Assembly (NCBI GenBank): GCA_964348665.1
Contig: CAYGDP010000037.1
Coordinates: forward strand, 1 to 24,169
Reading direction: 5' to 3'
Source of the DNA: CAYGDP01 sp964348665
GTDB lineage: Bacteria > Verrucomicrobiota > Verrucomicrobiia > Palsa-1439 > CAYGDP01
DNA: 24,169 nt
Below are positions 14,345 through 22,081 of this stretch, piece after piece. The position numbers and the translations under genes were made by a program. Under the pieces are notes generated by a model that saw only the letters and a program-made list of their open reading frames with translations, was not told the DNA's origin and searched no databases. Numbering within the stretch: position 1 is the first letter of the stretch; every line of letters starts with the position of its first letter.

Positions 14345-15079
14345 TTATTTTCCTATCGGTGCTGACGGCGGTTGTGGTAACGCTGCTGGCGCTGGAGTTG
14401 CTTCCGCAGCCGGCGCGGGGCTGGCTGCAGCGGCCGTCGGCGCGGCTGCTTCCGCCGCTTTGGGATGCTTGCAAATCCAGGCTTTGACGCCAATTTTACC
14501 GTAAATCGTGTACGCCTCCGAAAATCCGTAATCAATATCGGCGCGCAAGGTGTGAAGCGGCACGCTGCCTTCCTTGTACCATTCCGTCCGGGCCAATTCC
14601 GCGCCGCCGAGGCGACCGCTGCACCGCACCTTGATTCCTTTCGCGCCAAAATCCATCGCCGTCTGCACCACTTTTTTCATGGCGCGGCGGAACCCAATGC
14701 GGCGCTCCAATTGCAACGCCACGTTTTCCGAAATCAACTGCGCGTCCGTCTCCGGCTGTTTGATCTCGACAATGTCCACATACACTTCCTTGTTGGTCAT
14801 CTTCGAGAGATCTTCCTTGAGTTTGTCGATTTCCGCCCCTTTGCGCCCGATCACGACGCCCGGGCGCGCCGTGTGAACATAGATCCGGACGCGATTGGCG
14901 TCGCGCTCGATCACGATTTGCGACAGCGCGGCCGACTCGAGTTTCCGCTTCACGCTATCGCGGATTTTGAGATCCTCCAGCAACAGCGGGCCGAAATTTT
15001 TCTTGTCGGCAATCCACCGCGACCGCCAATTTTTATTGACGGCGAGGCGAAACCCAATCGGATTTATTTTTTGTCCCAT
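14345..15079 (-). CDS. rpsC: 30S ribosomal protein S3 with Ala/Pro-rich tail
   Basis: S3 forms part of the mRNA entry pore and has helicase-assisting activity with S4 and S5. The 244-aa product starts MGQKINPIGFRLAVNKNW, has a type II KH domain with GRKG at 78-81, and the C-terminal domain (GRLGGAELARTEWYKEGSVPLHTL split at the strand, then DYGFSEAYTIYGKIGVKAWI). From about 209 to 244 the tail is almost only Ala, Pro and a few Glu/Thr residues. It follows rplV by 1 nt. Confidence 0.97.
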   Translation of the reverse strand: MGQKINPIGFRLAVNKNWRSRWIADKKNFGPLLLEDLKIRDSVKRKLESAALSQIVIERDANRVRIYVHTARPGVVIGRKGAEIDKLKEDLSKMTNKEVYVDIVEIKQPETDAQLISENVALQLERRIGFRRAMKKVVQTAMDFGAKGIKVRCSGRLGGAELARTEWYKEGSVPLHTLRADIDYGFSEAYTIYGKIGVKAWICKHPKAAEAAAPTAAAASPAPAAEATPAPAALPQPPSAPIGK

Positions 15080-15080
15080 G

Positions 15081-15440
15081 CTATTTTCCTTTCACTCCAT
15101 CACTCAACACCACTCGCACGTGGCAACTGCGGCGTATTCTCGGCTTGGCGCTACCGCGCGCACCGGCCTTGAACCGGTTGCTCTGCGGGCCCCGACTGAA
15201 CTGCGCCTCTTTCACGTTCCACAGAGTCGAATCAAATTTTCCGCCTTGCTGACGGGTAGACTGGTCGGCGTTGGCGACGGCCGACCGCAAAGTTTTCTCC
15301 AGCAACCGCGCCGATTTCTTCGGCGTGAACTGAAGAATTTCCAGCGCCCGCACAGCGGGCATGCCTTGAATCTTACGAGCAACATCATGCCCTTTTTGGC
15401 AGGACATCCTCGCATATTTGGTGATGGCTCGGACTTCCAT
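15081..15440 (-). CDS. rplV: 50S ribosomal protein L22
   Basis: L22 lines the narrowest part of the peptide exit tunnel with a long beta hairpin. The 119-aa product starts MEVRAITKYARMSCQKGHDV and includes LQFTPKKSARLLEKTLRSAV; the hairpin region RFKAGARGSAKPRIRRSCH has the same length as in E. coli by hand alignment. The ATG at 15440 lies 2 nt after the stop of the inserted coiled-coil gene, whose last codons contain the GGAG used by rplV. Confidence 0.97.
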   Translation of the reverse strand: MEVRAITKYARMSCQKGHDVARKIQGMPAVRALEILQFTPKKSARLLEKTLRSAVANADQSTRQQGGKFDSTLWNVKEAQFSRGPQSNRFKAGARGSAKPRIRRSCHVRVVLSDGVKGK

Positions 15441-15442
15441 GA

Positions 15443-16213
15443 TTACTCCGTGTACACGCTGGCGGTATCACCGACTTGCGGCCAGCCTTTCTTCTCGATG
15501 CGCTCGACCATCGCGCCGGCGATGGTATCGCGAACATCCACCGCGCGAACCAGCCCGACCAACTGATTTTCACGACGAACAACGAACGGCATCCCCACGC
15601 GAACACCCTGCGCCGCGCCGACGTTTATCACGACCAGGCGCAGATTCTCGTTTAGCTTGTAAATTGTGGCTTGCTGCAGGGTGCCGGTCTCGACCTTTTC
15701 CGCGCCGAATGCCGCGCCAAGCTTTTCTTTCCTCAAAACTTCCGCCAACCGCTTGCCCGCCTCGATTTCGGCGATGGCCTGCGCCTGGAGCGTTTTATCA
15801 AGGTTGGGCGTTGCGGTTGCGATCGCTTCGAGCAATTTCAATAATTTTCCATTTTGCGCCATCAACTCTTTCTGTGCTTCCTCGGCGCGTTGCAGGGCTC
15901 GGACGGCGTCGGTAAGTTGGCGCTGGATTTTCTGCTCGTCCTCGGTCAGCAACGGCAGAGTTGTCTCGGCTTTGGCGGCCGCCTCTTTTGCACGATTTTC
16001 GATGAGATTGGTTTCGGCGGCCTGGATGGCTTGGCGTTCGAGCAATCGTTTGGAAATATTTTCCAATTCCTCCAGGCGGCATTGCAACTCGATGTTATCC
16101 ATCACCAGCCGGCGCGCGACGAGCCGAAGTTCCTCGACCTGCACCGTGGCCGGCACGATGTCGTCGGCCAGAAGCGGCGCAACCAGGAAAATGAATGGGT
16201 AGAATCGTTTCAT
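15443..16213 (-). CDS. exported coiled-coil protein inserted between rpsS and rplV, 256 aa
   Basis: I do not recognise a named gene. With the ATG at 16213 the protein starts MKRFYPFIFLVAPLLADD, a short signal peptide with likely cleavage near residue 16-18. Residues about 25-165 are Ala/Glu/Lys/Leu/Arg-rich with heptad-like spacing and read as a long coiled coil, broken near 134-140 (TATPNLD). Residues about 176-254 are beta-strand-rich: NLRLVVINVGAAQGVRVGMPFVV and QLVGLVRAVDVRD and QVGDTASVY resemble the C-terminal beta barrels of MreC-like envelope proteins. The start is 11 nt after the rpsS stop with no nearby ribosome binding site; the stop is 2 nt before rplV. The longer frame upstream overlaps rpsS and is rejected. 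A cell-envelope role is inferred from architecture only. Confidence 0.88.
   Translation of the reverse strand: MKRFYPFIFLVAPLLADDIVPATVQVEELRLVARRLVMDNIELQCRLEELENISKRLLERQAIQAAETNLIENRAKEAAAKAETTLPLLTEDEQKIQRQLTDAVRALQRAEEAQKELMAQNGKLLKLLEAIATATPNLDKTLQAQAIAEIEAGKRLAEVLRKEKLGAAFGAEKVETGTLQQATIYKLNENLRLVVINVGAAQGVRVGMPFVVRRENQLVGLVRAVDVRDTIAGAMVERIEKKGWPQVGDTASVYTE
15446..15449 (-). promoter_or_regulatory. Shine-Dalgarno of rplV within the inserted gene
   Basis: GGAG on the minus strand lies in the last sense codon region of the inserted gene, overlapping its TAA by context, and 5 nt before the rplV ATG. It shows that the inserted gene supplies the initiation signal for rplV. Confidence 0.65.
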
Positions 16214-16224
16214 GGCTGTATTGA

Positions 16225-16503
16225 TTACTTGGCCACCTTCTCGGTATGCGCGCCATGCGCCTTGAAGACGCGGGTGGGCGCGAACTCGCCGAGCCGATGG
16301 CCAACGGCGTTTTCGCTGACGAACACCGAAATAAAATCCTTGCCGTTGTGAACCTCGAAGGTGAGGCCAACAAAATCGGGTGTGACCATCGAGCGGCGCG
16401 ACCAAGTGCGAATCGGTTTGCGCGAGTTCGTGGCCTTGGCGGCATTGATCTTTTTGATCAAATGCTCATCCACAAACGGCCCTTTTTTAAGTGATCGACC
16501 CAT
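16225..16503 (-). CDS. rpsS: 30S ribosomal protein S19
   Basis: S19 forms a complex with S13 in the small-subunit head near the A-site finger. The 92-aa product starts MGRSLKKGPFVDEHLIKKI and carries RKPIRTWSRRSMVTPDFVG, then HNGKDFISVFV and VGHRLGEFAPTRVFKAHG. It lies 8 nt after rplB. In the standard S10 order rplV would follow directly; here the 256-aa coiled-coil gene intervenes. Confidence 0.98.
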   Translation of the reverse strand: MGRSLKKGPFVDEHLIKKINAAKATNSRKPIRTWSRRSMVTPDFVGLTFEVHNGKDFISVFVSENAVGHRLGEFAPTRVFKAHGAHTEKVAK

Positions 16504-16511
16504 ACAGATAA

Positions 16512-17366
16512 TTATTTATGTTTGATTGGTTTACCGTTCCTGCGCAATACGATGAAGCGATTTGTCCATTTCCCGCGTATCCGAGTCTTTTTGCCCTTGG
16601 CAAGTTTGCCCCAGGGCGATTTCGGGTGATGACGGCCTCCGCCGGACTTGGATTTGCCCTGACCACCGCCCATCGGTGAATCCACTGGGTTCATCGCGCA
16701 GCCCCGTTGATGGGAGCGCCGACCCATCCAGCGTTTACGCCCCGCCTTACCCAGTACGATGCTGTCATGCTCAATGTTGCCAACTTGACCAATGGTGGCG
16801 TAACATTCCTCGTGAATGCGGCGAACTTCGCCCGAGGGAAGCTTGATGTTCACGTAATTACCTTCTTTCGAGAGCAACTGCGCCGAGCCGCCCGCGCCGC
16901 GAACGAGCTGGCCGCCTTTACCACGATAAAGTTCGATGTTGTGAATTGCCAATGCGAGTGGGATGCTCTTGAGGGGCAAGGCGTTGCCGATTTCCGCGGG
17001 AGCAGTCGGTCCGGAAGAAATTTTTTGTCCCACCGCGACACCGACCGGCGCAACGATATAACGCTTTTCCCCATCAGCATACTGTAACAAGGCGATGCGC
17101 GCGGAGCGGTTCGGATCGTATTCGATGGCTTCCACGACGGCTTCAACACCATGTTTGTCACGCTTGAAATCGATGACGCGGTAATGTTGCTTGTGACCGC
17201 CGCCCCGAAACCGGGTCGTGACGCGGCCATAGCAATTACGTCCGCCCGTGCTTTTGAGCGGGCGCAACAGTTTCTTTTCGGGTGTATCCTTCGTGATTTC
17301 CTCGAAGGTATACCCCGTCAGATAACGACGCGACGGCGTCAATGGCCTGTAGGATTTGATGCCCAT
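16512..17366 (-). CDS. rplB: 50S ribosomal protein L2, His229 position substituted
   Basis: L2 bridges the subunits (B7b) and supports peptidyl-transferase centre assembly and tRNA binding. The 284-aa product has the OB and SH3-like core (RVTTRFRGGGHKQHYRVIDFKR split over strands, LEYDPNRSA-like IEYDPNRSAR, GKGGQLVRGAGG). The C-terminal signature reads AMNPVDSPMGGGQG where E. coli has AMNPVDHPHGGGEG. The aligned residues are Ser230 and Met232 (counting Met1), so the residue classically called His229 is Ser (codon TCA, 16677-16679). The rest of the tail (HHPKSPWGKLAKGKKTR) is normal. It follows rplW by 5 nt. Confidence 0.97.
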   Translation of the reverse strand: MGIKSYRPLTPSRRYLTGYTFEEITKDTPEKKLLRPLKSTGGRNCYGRVTTRFRGGGHKQHYRVIDFKRDKHGVEAVVEAIEYDPNRSARIALLQYADGEKRYIVAPVGVAVGQKISSGPTAPAEIGNALPLKSIPLALAIHNIELYRGKGGQLVRGAGGSAQLLSKEGNYVNIKLPSGEVRRIHEECYATIGQVGNIEHDSIVLGKAGRKRWMGRRSHQRGCAMNPVDSPMGGGQGKSKSGGGRHHPKSPWGKLAKGKKTRIRGKWTNRFIVLRRNGKPIKHK

Positions 17367-17371
17367 AAAAT

Positions 17372-17665
17372 TTAGGTCACTCCGATGTCAATTTTGTCGC
17401 CGGCCTTCAGCGTCACAAACGCTTTTTTCCATGCCACCGAGGTATGCCAGCGCCCCGTGCGACGGTCCCGCTGGTTCTTGCCATGGACGTTTAGGGTCCG
17501 CACCCTCTCGACCGTTACCTTGAAAATCTTTTCCACCGCGCGTCCAACATCAATCTTGTTGGCGCGGCGATCCACTTTCATGACGTACGTGTTGTGCTTC
17601 TCGGCAAGGGATGTTCCCTTTTCCGTAACGCGCACCGTCTTAATAATTTCGTATGCCTCTTGCAT
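17372..17665 (-). CDS. rplW: 50S ribosomal protein L23
   Basis: L23 is at the tunnel exit and is the main docking point for trigger factor and SRP. The 97-aa product has IIKTVRVTEKGTSLAEKHNTYVMKV (split near the turn), the NKIDVGRAVEKIFKVTVERVRTL core and the GRWHTSVAWKKAFVTLKAGDKIDI end. It lies 2 nt after rplD and 5 nt before rplB. Confidence 0.98.
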   Translation of the reverse strand: MQEAYEIIKTVRVTEKGTSLAEKHNTYVMKVDRRANKIDVGRAVEKIFKVTVERVRTLNVHGKNQRDRRTGRWHTSVAWKKAFVTLKAGDKIDIGVT

Positions 17666-17667
17666 GG

Positions 17668-18309
17668 CTATTTCGTTGTCAACCGAACACTCAACTTCTC
17701 AAATGCCGCCTTTGTCATCAGCAACCGACGATACCGCAATGCGTCATACGCATTGACCGACTCGGGATTTCCCACCTCGACCTGCGGCACATTCCGGGAG
17801 GCGAGACGGAGATTCTTATTCGATTCATGGGTTAAAATCAAGACCGAATCACCAATCCCCAGTTTTCCCAGGGCCGCCACGAAATCCTTCGTTTTATGAT
17901 TGTCCAATTTGATTTCATCGACCACAGTCACTTCGCCCGCGCGTAACCGGTCGCTCAAGGCGCGACGCAACGCCAACTGCTTCACTTTGCGGGTGAGTTT
18001 AATCGACCAATCGCGCGGCTTGGGTCCAAACACCACGCCACCGCCGCGCCAGAGTGGGGAGGCAAAACTGCCGGCGCGCGCATTCCCCGTGCCCTTTTGC
18101 GCATACGGTTTCTTGCCGGTGCCGCGCACTTCGCCCATGGTGCGCGTCGAGGCGGTTCCGCGGCGACGGGCGGCGAGAATGGCGACGACAGAATCCTGGA
18201 CGGCCTGTTTTCCTTTGTGACCATCGATCAGCATCGCAACGGGTACATCAAGTTTGCCAGCCTTGGAGCCGTCGAATTTGACAATCGGAAGTTGGAGGGA
18301 TTCGCTCAT
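17668..18309 (-). CDS. rplD: 50S ribosomal protein L4
   Basis: L4 lines the exit tunnel opposite L22; in E. coli it also represses the S10 operon. The 213-aa product carries the tunnel loop KPYAQKGTGNARAGSFASPLWRGGG (split) and PKPRDWSIKLTRKVKQLALRRALSDR in the globular domain, with the end SVNAYDALRYRRLLMTKAAFEKL. It follows rplC by 12 nt. Length is similar to E. coli L4 (201). I see no S10-type leader hairpin in front of rpsJ, where L4 would act in E. coli. Confidence 0.98.
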   Translation of the reverse strand: MSESLQLPIVKFDGSKAGKLDVPVAMLIDGHKGKQAVQDSVVAILAARRRGTASTRTMGEVRGTGKKPYAQKGTGNARAGSFASPLWRGGGVVFGPKPRDWSIKLTRKVKQLALRRALSDRLRAGEVTVVDEIKLDNHKTKDFVAALGKLGIGDSVLILTHESNKNLRLASRNVPQVEVGNPESVNAYDALRYRRLLMTKAAFEKLSVRLTTK

Positions 18310-18321
18310 GGCTGGTTCTTG

Positions 18322-19056
18322 TTATTTCTTGGCGGCGGCGGGTTTGGCGGCAGGCTTCGCGGGGGATTTACCGGCGGTCTTACGCAGAGTGACAACCTGC
18401 TTCTTGACCGCCTGACCTTTTTGCGCGAGCTGGACGACGACGTATCCGCCGGTCGGGCCGGGGACAGCGCCAGAAATGATCAAGACGTTATCGTCTTCGC
18501 GCACTTGCAGGACGCGCAGATTTTGCGTGGTGCGCCGCACATGACCCATATGACCGGGCATTTTGAGGCCACGTCGGACGTTACCGGGATAGAGACGCTG
18601 GCCGATGGCGCCGACGCGGCGGTGCCATCCTTTTGCGCCGTGTGTCATATCTCCGCCGCGATGTTTCCAGCGCTTTACCACGCCTTGAAAACCCTGCCCC
18701 TTGGTCGTGCCGATCACATCCACGTATTGGCCGACTTGAAATTCTTTAACGGTAAGGGCATCGCCCACGTTGACCTCGCGCGGGAAATCGCGCACCTCGC
18801 CAATGAATCGGGTGGGGGCCATATTGTCTTTGACGGCGGCGGTTTTGGCGATGTGCCCCATCGTCGGCTTGTTAATCCGATGAGTTTTTTGCAGGTCAAA
18901 GCCGATCTGGATCGCCGAATAGCCGTCCTTTTCCTTTGTTTTCTTTTGGAGTACGACGCACGGCCCGGCGTGGACAACCGTGCCGGCCTGGAGAACGCCC
19001 TCCGCGTTGTAGAGGCGCGTCATGCCAAGTTTTTTTCCTAGAAGAGCGGTGCTCAT
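18322..19056 (-). CDS. rplC: 50S ribosomal protein L3 with basic tail
   Basis: L3 is one of the two assembly initiators of the 50S subunit, and its central extension reaches the peptidyl-transferase centre. The 244-aa product opens MSTALLGKKLGMTRLY and includes KGQGFQGVVKRWKHRGGDMTHGAKG, PGNVRRGLKMPGHMG and TQNLRVLQVREDDNVLII. About 20 residues at the C-terminus (from about 225) are Lys/Ala/Pro-rich, longer than E. coli L3 (209). It starts 2 nt after the rpsJ stop. Confidence 0.98.
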   Translation of the reverse strand: MSTALLGKKLGMTRLYNAEGVLQAGTVVHAGPCVVLQKKTKEKDGYSAIQIGFDLQKTHRINKPTMGHIAKTAAVKDNMAPTRFIGEVRDFPREVNVGDALTVKEFQVGQYVDVIGTTKGQGFQGVVKRWKHRGGDMTHGAKGWHRRVGAIGQRLYPGNVRRGLKMPGHMGHVRRTTQNLRVLQVREDDNVLIISGAVPGPTGGYVVVQLAQKGQAVKKQVVTLRKTAGKSPAKPAAKPAAAKK

Positions 19057-19058
19057 GG

Positions 19059-19379
19059 TTACATTTTGATGGTGACTTCGACGCCGGCGGAAAGATTGAT
19101 TTTGCGGAGGTCTTCGACTGTTTTGGCGTTGGGGTTGTGAATATCAATGAGGCGTTTGTGCGTGCGGATCTCGAAGGATTCCTGCGATTTCTTGTCGGTG
19201 TGAGTCGACCGGTTCACCGTGTAGCGCTCAATCCTCGTCGGTAACGGCACCGGACCGGTCACCACCGCGCCACTGCGGCGGGCGGTCTCGACAATTTTCC
19301 CACCCGCATCATCCAAAAGCCGATGGTCATACGACTTGAGGCGGATGCGAATGCGTTGGGCTTGTTCGGCTTTGGCCAT
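19059..19379 (-). CDS. rpsJ: 30S ribosomal protein S10
   Basis: S10 is a small-subunit head protein that also joins NusB in antitermination complexes. The 106-aa product has RIRIRLKSYDHRLLDDA, the TGPVPLPTRIERYTVNRSTHTDKKSQESFE region (split over strands) and the HKRLIDIHNPNAKTVEDL and VEVTIKM end. GAGGAG lies upstream of the ATG within the 3' end of fusA. It starts 2 nt after the fusA stop; the tuf gene that often separates fusA and rpsJ is not present. Confidence 0.98.
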   Translation of the reverse strand: MAKAEQAQRIRIRLKSYDHRLLDDAGGKIVETARRSGAVVTGPVPLPTRIERYTVNRSTHTDKKSQESFEIRTHKRLIDIHNPNAKTVEDLRKINLSAGVEVTIKM

Positions 19380-19381
19380 GG

Positions 19382-21574
19382 CTAGACGCTCCTCGTGGCG
19401 GTGCGGGGTTGTTCGATGATGGTTTTTGCGACGTGCTCCGGCACGCGATCGAAATGGGATGGCTCCATGTTCGCGTCGGCGCGCCCTTTGGACAGCGACC
19501 GGATATCGGTCACATATCCAAACAATTCGGAAAGCGGGATTAGAGCATGAACGGAAACTAAATTGCCTTTTGTTTCAATCGTCTGGATGATGCCGCGGCG
19601 GCGATTGATGTCGCCGATGATATCGCCTTGTGATTCCGGCGGCGTCCGGACCTCGATTTTCATAATTGGCTCGAGCAAGTACGGGCTGGCTTTTTTCACG
19701 GCGTCTTTGAGGGCAAAGATACCAGCCATTTTGAAGGCGATTTCCGAGGAATCAACCTCGTGGAAACTGCCATCCGTAATGCGAACTTTCAGATCGATCA
19801 ACTGAAAGCCGGCGATCACACCCGTGGCGATCGCCTCTTTAATGCCCTCAATAGAGGGTGGAATAAATTCTTTGGGAATACGACCGCTGACAATCTTATT
19901 TTCGATCTCAACCCCTTTGCCGCGCTCTTGCGGCTCGATTTCGAGGATGACATGACCGTATTGACCACGTCCGCCGGATTGGCGGATAAACTTGCCTTCG
20001 CCATCGGCAGCCCGACCGATGCCTTCACGATAGGCAATTTGCGGTTTGCCCGCCTGGGTCTGGACATTGAACTCGCGCTTCAGGCGGTCGCAAATAATAT
20101 CGAGGTGTAGCTCGCCCATCCCCGCGATAATCATCTGGCCAGTTTCTTGATTGGTCGTGACTCGGAACGTCGGGTCTTCCTCGGCGAGACGCTGCAAGCC
20201 AGCGCTCATTTTTTCGCGATCATCATGCGTCTTCGGCTCGACCGCCATCGAGATGACCGGTTCCGGGAACGTAGGCGGCTCGAGCATGATGCGAAATTCC
20301 TCATCGGCCAGCGTGTCGCCGGTCTGGATGTTTTTCACCCCAACCAGGGCGGCGATATCCCCGGAATATACAACATCCACTTCCTCGCGCTTGTCCGCCT
20401 GTAACATCATCAAGCGGCTGGCGCGCTCGCGTTTACCGGTGCGTGGATTGTAAATCGTATCGCCGCGGTTGAGCATACCCGAATAGACGCGGAAGAAAAC
20501 GAGTTTGCCAACAAACGGATCGGTCCAAAGCTTGAACGCAAGCGAACAAAACTGTTTGCGGTCGTCGGGCGAAGTCGTTGCCGGCTCGCTATCATCGGGA
20601 TTATGGCCTTTGATTTCGGGAATATCGGTGGGCGACGGGAGATATTCTATGACCGCATCCAAGAGAAACTGAATTCCCTTTTTCTTAAACGCGGAACCAC
20701 CAAACACAGGAACAAATTTATTGGCGACCGTAACGCGACGAATAGCGGCCTTGAGTTGGTCATCGGTCGGCACTTTTTCTTCGAGAAACAATTCCGCAAT
20801 TTGATCGTCCACATCCGCAACGGCCTCGATCAGGTCTTTTTTGGTTTGCTTTGCTTTTTCGGCAAACTCGGCAGGCACATCGGTGATTTCATACTTCATC
20901 CCCAAATCGTCATCCTCGTAAACAACCGCTTTTTGAGCGATCACATCAATCACGCCTTTGAGCGTCTCGGACGCGCCGAGCGGGAGGAAAACCGGCCAGG
21001 CGTTCGCGCCGAGTTTTTTGCGCATATCGTTGAGGGCATTGTCGAAATTCGCGCCGGTGCGATCCATTTTATTGACGAACGCGATGCGCGGCACATTGTA
21101 TTTGTTTGCCTGACGCCAAACGGTTTCGCTTTGCGGCTGGACACCCGCGACTCCGCAGAAAACGGCAATCGCTCCATCGAGCACGCGTAGCGAGCGTTCC
21201 ACTTCGGCGGTAAAATCCACGTGACCAGGGGTGTCGATGATATTGACCCGGTGCGAAATTCCTTTGTACGGCCCATACTTCGGTGTCCAGAAACAGGTCG
21301 TCGCGGCGCTGGTGATGGTGATCCCGCGTTCGCGCTCCTGTTCCATCCAGTCGGTCGTGGTATTGCCGTCGTCCACGTCGCCCATTTTGTAAATCGTTCC
21401 GGTGTAGTAGAGAATGCGCTCGGTCGCGGTCGTCTTGCCGGCGTCGATGTGCGCGGCGATGCCGATATTCCGGGTGCGTTCCAACGGGAACGGGCGATCC
21501 GGATTATTGCGCGGGTCTTTCGACGCGTGTTTGACATCGCCCGCTGCCTTGAAGATTTTTGGTTTATCGGCCAT
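19382..21574 (-). CDS. fusA: elongation factor G
   Basis: EF-G is the GTPase that drives translocation and, with RRF, ribosome recycling. The 730-aa product has the P-loop AHIDAGKT (41-48), the DTPGH motif (114-118) and NKMD (168-171). Domains II-V follow, including RVYSGMLNRGDTIYN, GMGELHLDII and the domain IV region QSGGRGQYGHVILEIEP. About 33 residues precede the usual RNIGIAAHIDAGKT start, a Lys/Asp/Asn/Pro-rich leader longer than in E. coli (704 aa). It starts 6 nt after rpsG with no clear ribosome binding site. Confidence 0.98.
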   Translation of the reverse strand: MADKPKIFKAAGDVKHASKDPRNNPDRPFPLERTRNIGIAAHIDAGKTTATERILYYTGTIYKMGDVDDGNTTTDWMEQERERGITITSAATTCFWTPKYGPYKGISHRVNIIDTPGHVDFTAEVERSLRVLDGAIAVFCGVAGVQPQSETVWRQANKYNVPRIAFVNKMDRTGANFDNALNDMRKKLGANAWPVFLPLGASETLKGVIDVIAQKAVVYEDDDLGMKYEITDVPAEFAEKAKQTKKDLIEAVADVDDQIAELFLEEKVPTDDQLKAAIRRVTVANKFVPVFGGSAFKKKGIQFLLDAVIEYLPSPTDIPEIKGHNPDDSEPATTSPDDRKQFCSLAFKLWTDPFVGKLVFFRVYSGMLNRGDTIYNPRTGKRERASRLMMLQADKREEVDVVYSGDIAALVGVKNIQTGDTLADEEFRIMLEPPTFPEPVISMAVEPKTHDDREKMSAGLQRLAEEDPTFRVTTNQETGQMIIAGMGELHLDIICDRLKREFNVQTQAGKPQIAYREGIGRAADGEGKFIRQSGGRGQYGHVILEIEPQERGKGVEIENKIVSGRIPKEFIPPSIEGIKEAIATGVIAGFQLIDLKVRITDGSFHEVDSSEIAFKMAGIFALKDAVKKASPYLLEPIMKIEVRTPPESQGDIIGDINRRRGIIQTIETKGNLVSVHALIPLSELFGYVTDIRSLSKGRADANMEPSHFDRVPEHVAKTIIEQPRTATRSV

Positions 21575-21580
21575 GGATTG

Positions 21581-22057
21581 TTACCAGCGGTAATGCGCGA
21601 AAGCTTTGTTCGCCTGCGCTTGTTTGTGCACTTCATCACGTTTCTTGACCGCGGCGCCCGTGCCTTGGGATGCATCGGTAATTTCCGCTGCTAAGGCGTC
21701 CTTCATCGGCATCCCTTTGCGTCCGCCCGCCAACTCGATGATCCATCGAAAAGCCAAGGCAAGCTGACGATCCGAATTGACCTCGACTGGCACCTGATAA
21801 TTGGCCCCGCCAACCCGACGGGATTTGGTTTCCAATTTCGGCTTGATGTTTTCGACCGCCTTGCTCAACAAATCGGCCGCATTTTTTCCTTCGGGCGCTT
21901 TGGCGGCCAATGAATCGAGAGCGCCATAAACAATGCGCTGGGCTGTGGTTTTCTTGCCACCACGCATGACCATATTGATCAACTTGGTCACCAGCGGATT
22001 GTTGAAACGCCAGTCTGGCGTCAACGGACGTTTTTCGGCGCGGCGGCGGCGGCTCAT
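21581..22057 (-). CDS. rpsG: 30S ribosomal protein S7
   Basis: S7 nucleates assembly of the small-subunit head and contacts the E-site tRNA; in E. coli it represses its own operon. The 158-aa product starts MSRRRRAEKRPLTPDWRF and contains LVTKLINMVMRGGKKTTAQRIVY (split), GGANYQVPVEV, and the C-terminal HKQAQANKAFAHYRW. AAAGGAG lies upstream of the ATG with about 12-nt spacing. It follows rpsL by 24 nt. Confidence 0.98.
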   Translation of the reverse strand: MSRRRRAEKRPLTPDWRFNNPLVTKLINMVMRGGKKTTAQRIVYGALDSLAAKAPEGKNAADLLSKAVENIKPKLETKSRRVGGANYQVPVEVNSDRQLALAFRWIIELAGGRKGMPMKDALAAEITDASQGTGAAVKKRDEVHKQAQANKAFAHYRW

Positions 22058-22081
22058 GGTGGGGGAAAACTCCTTTGGGGG

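Noticed and set aside
16214..16405. Upstream extension of the inserted coiled-coil gene into rpsS
   Set aside because: The extra 64 residues are rpsS read in another frame; they would hide the signal peptide that begins at the ATG at 16213.
18097..19041. 314-aa plus-strand open frame
   Set aside because: Antisense shadow of rplD and rplC.
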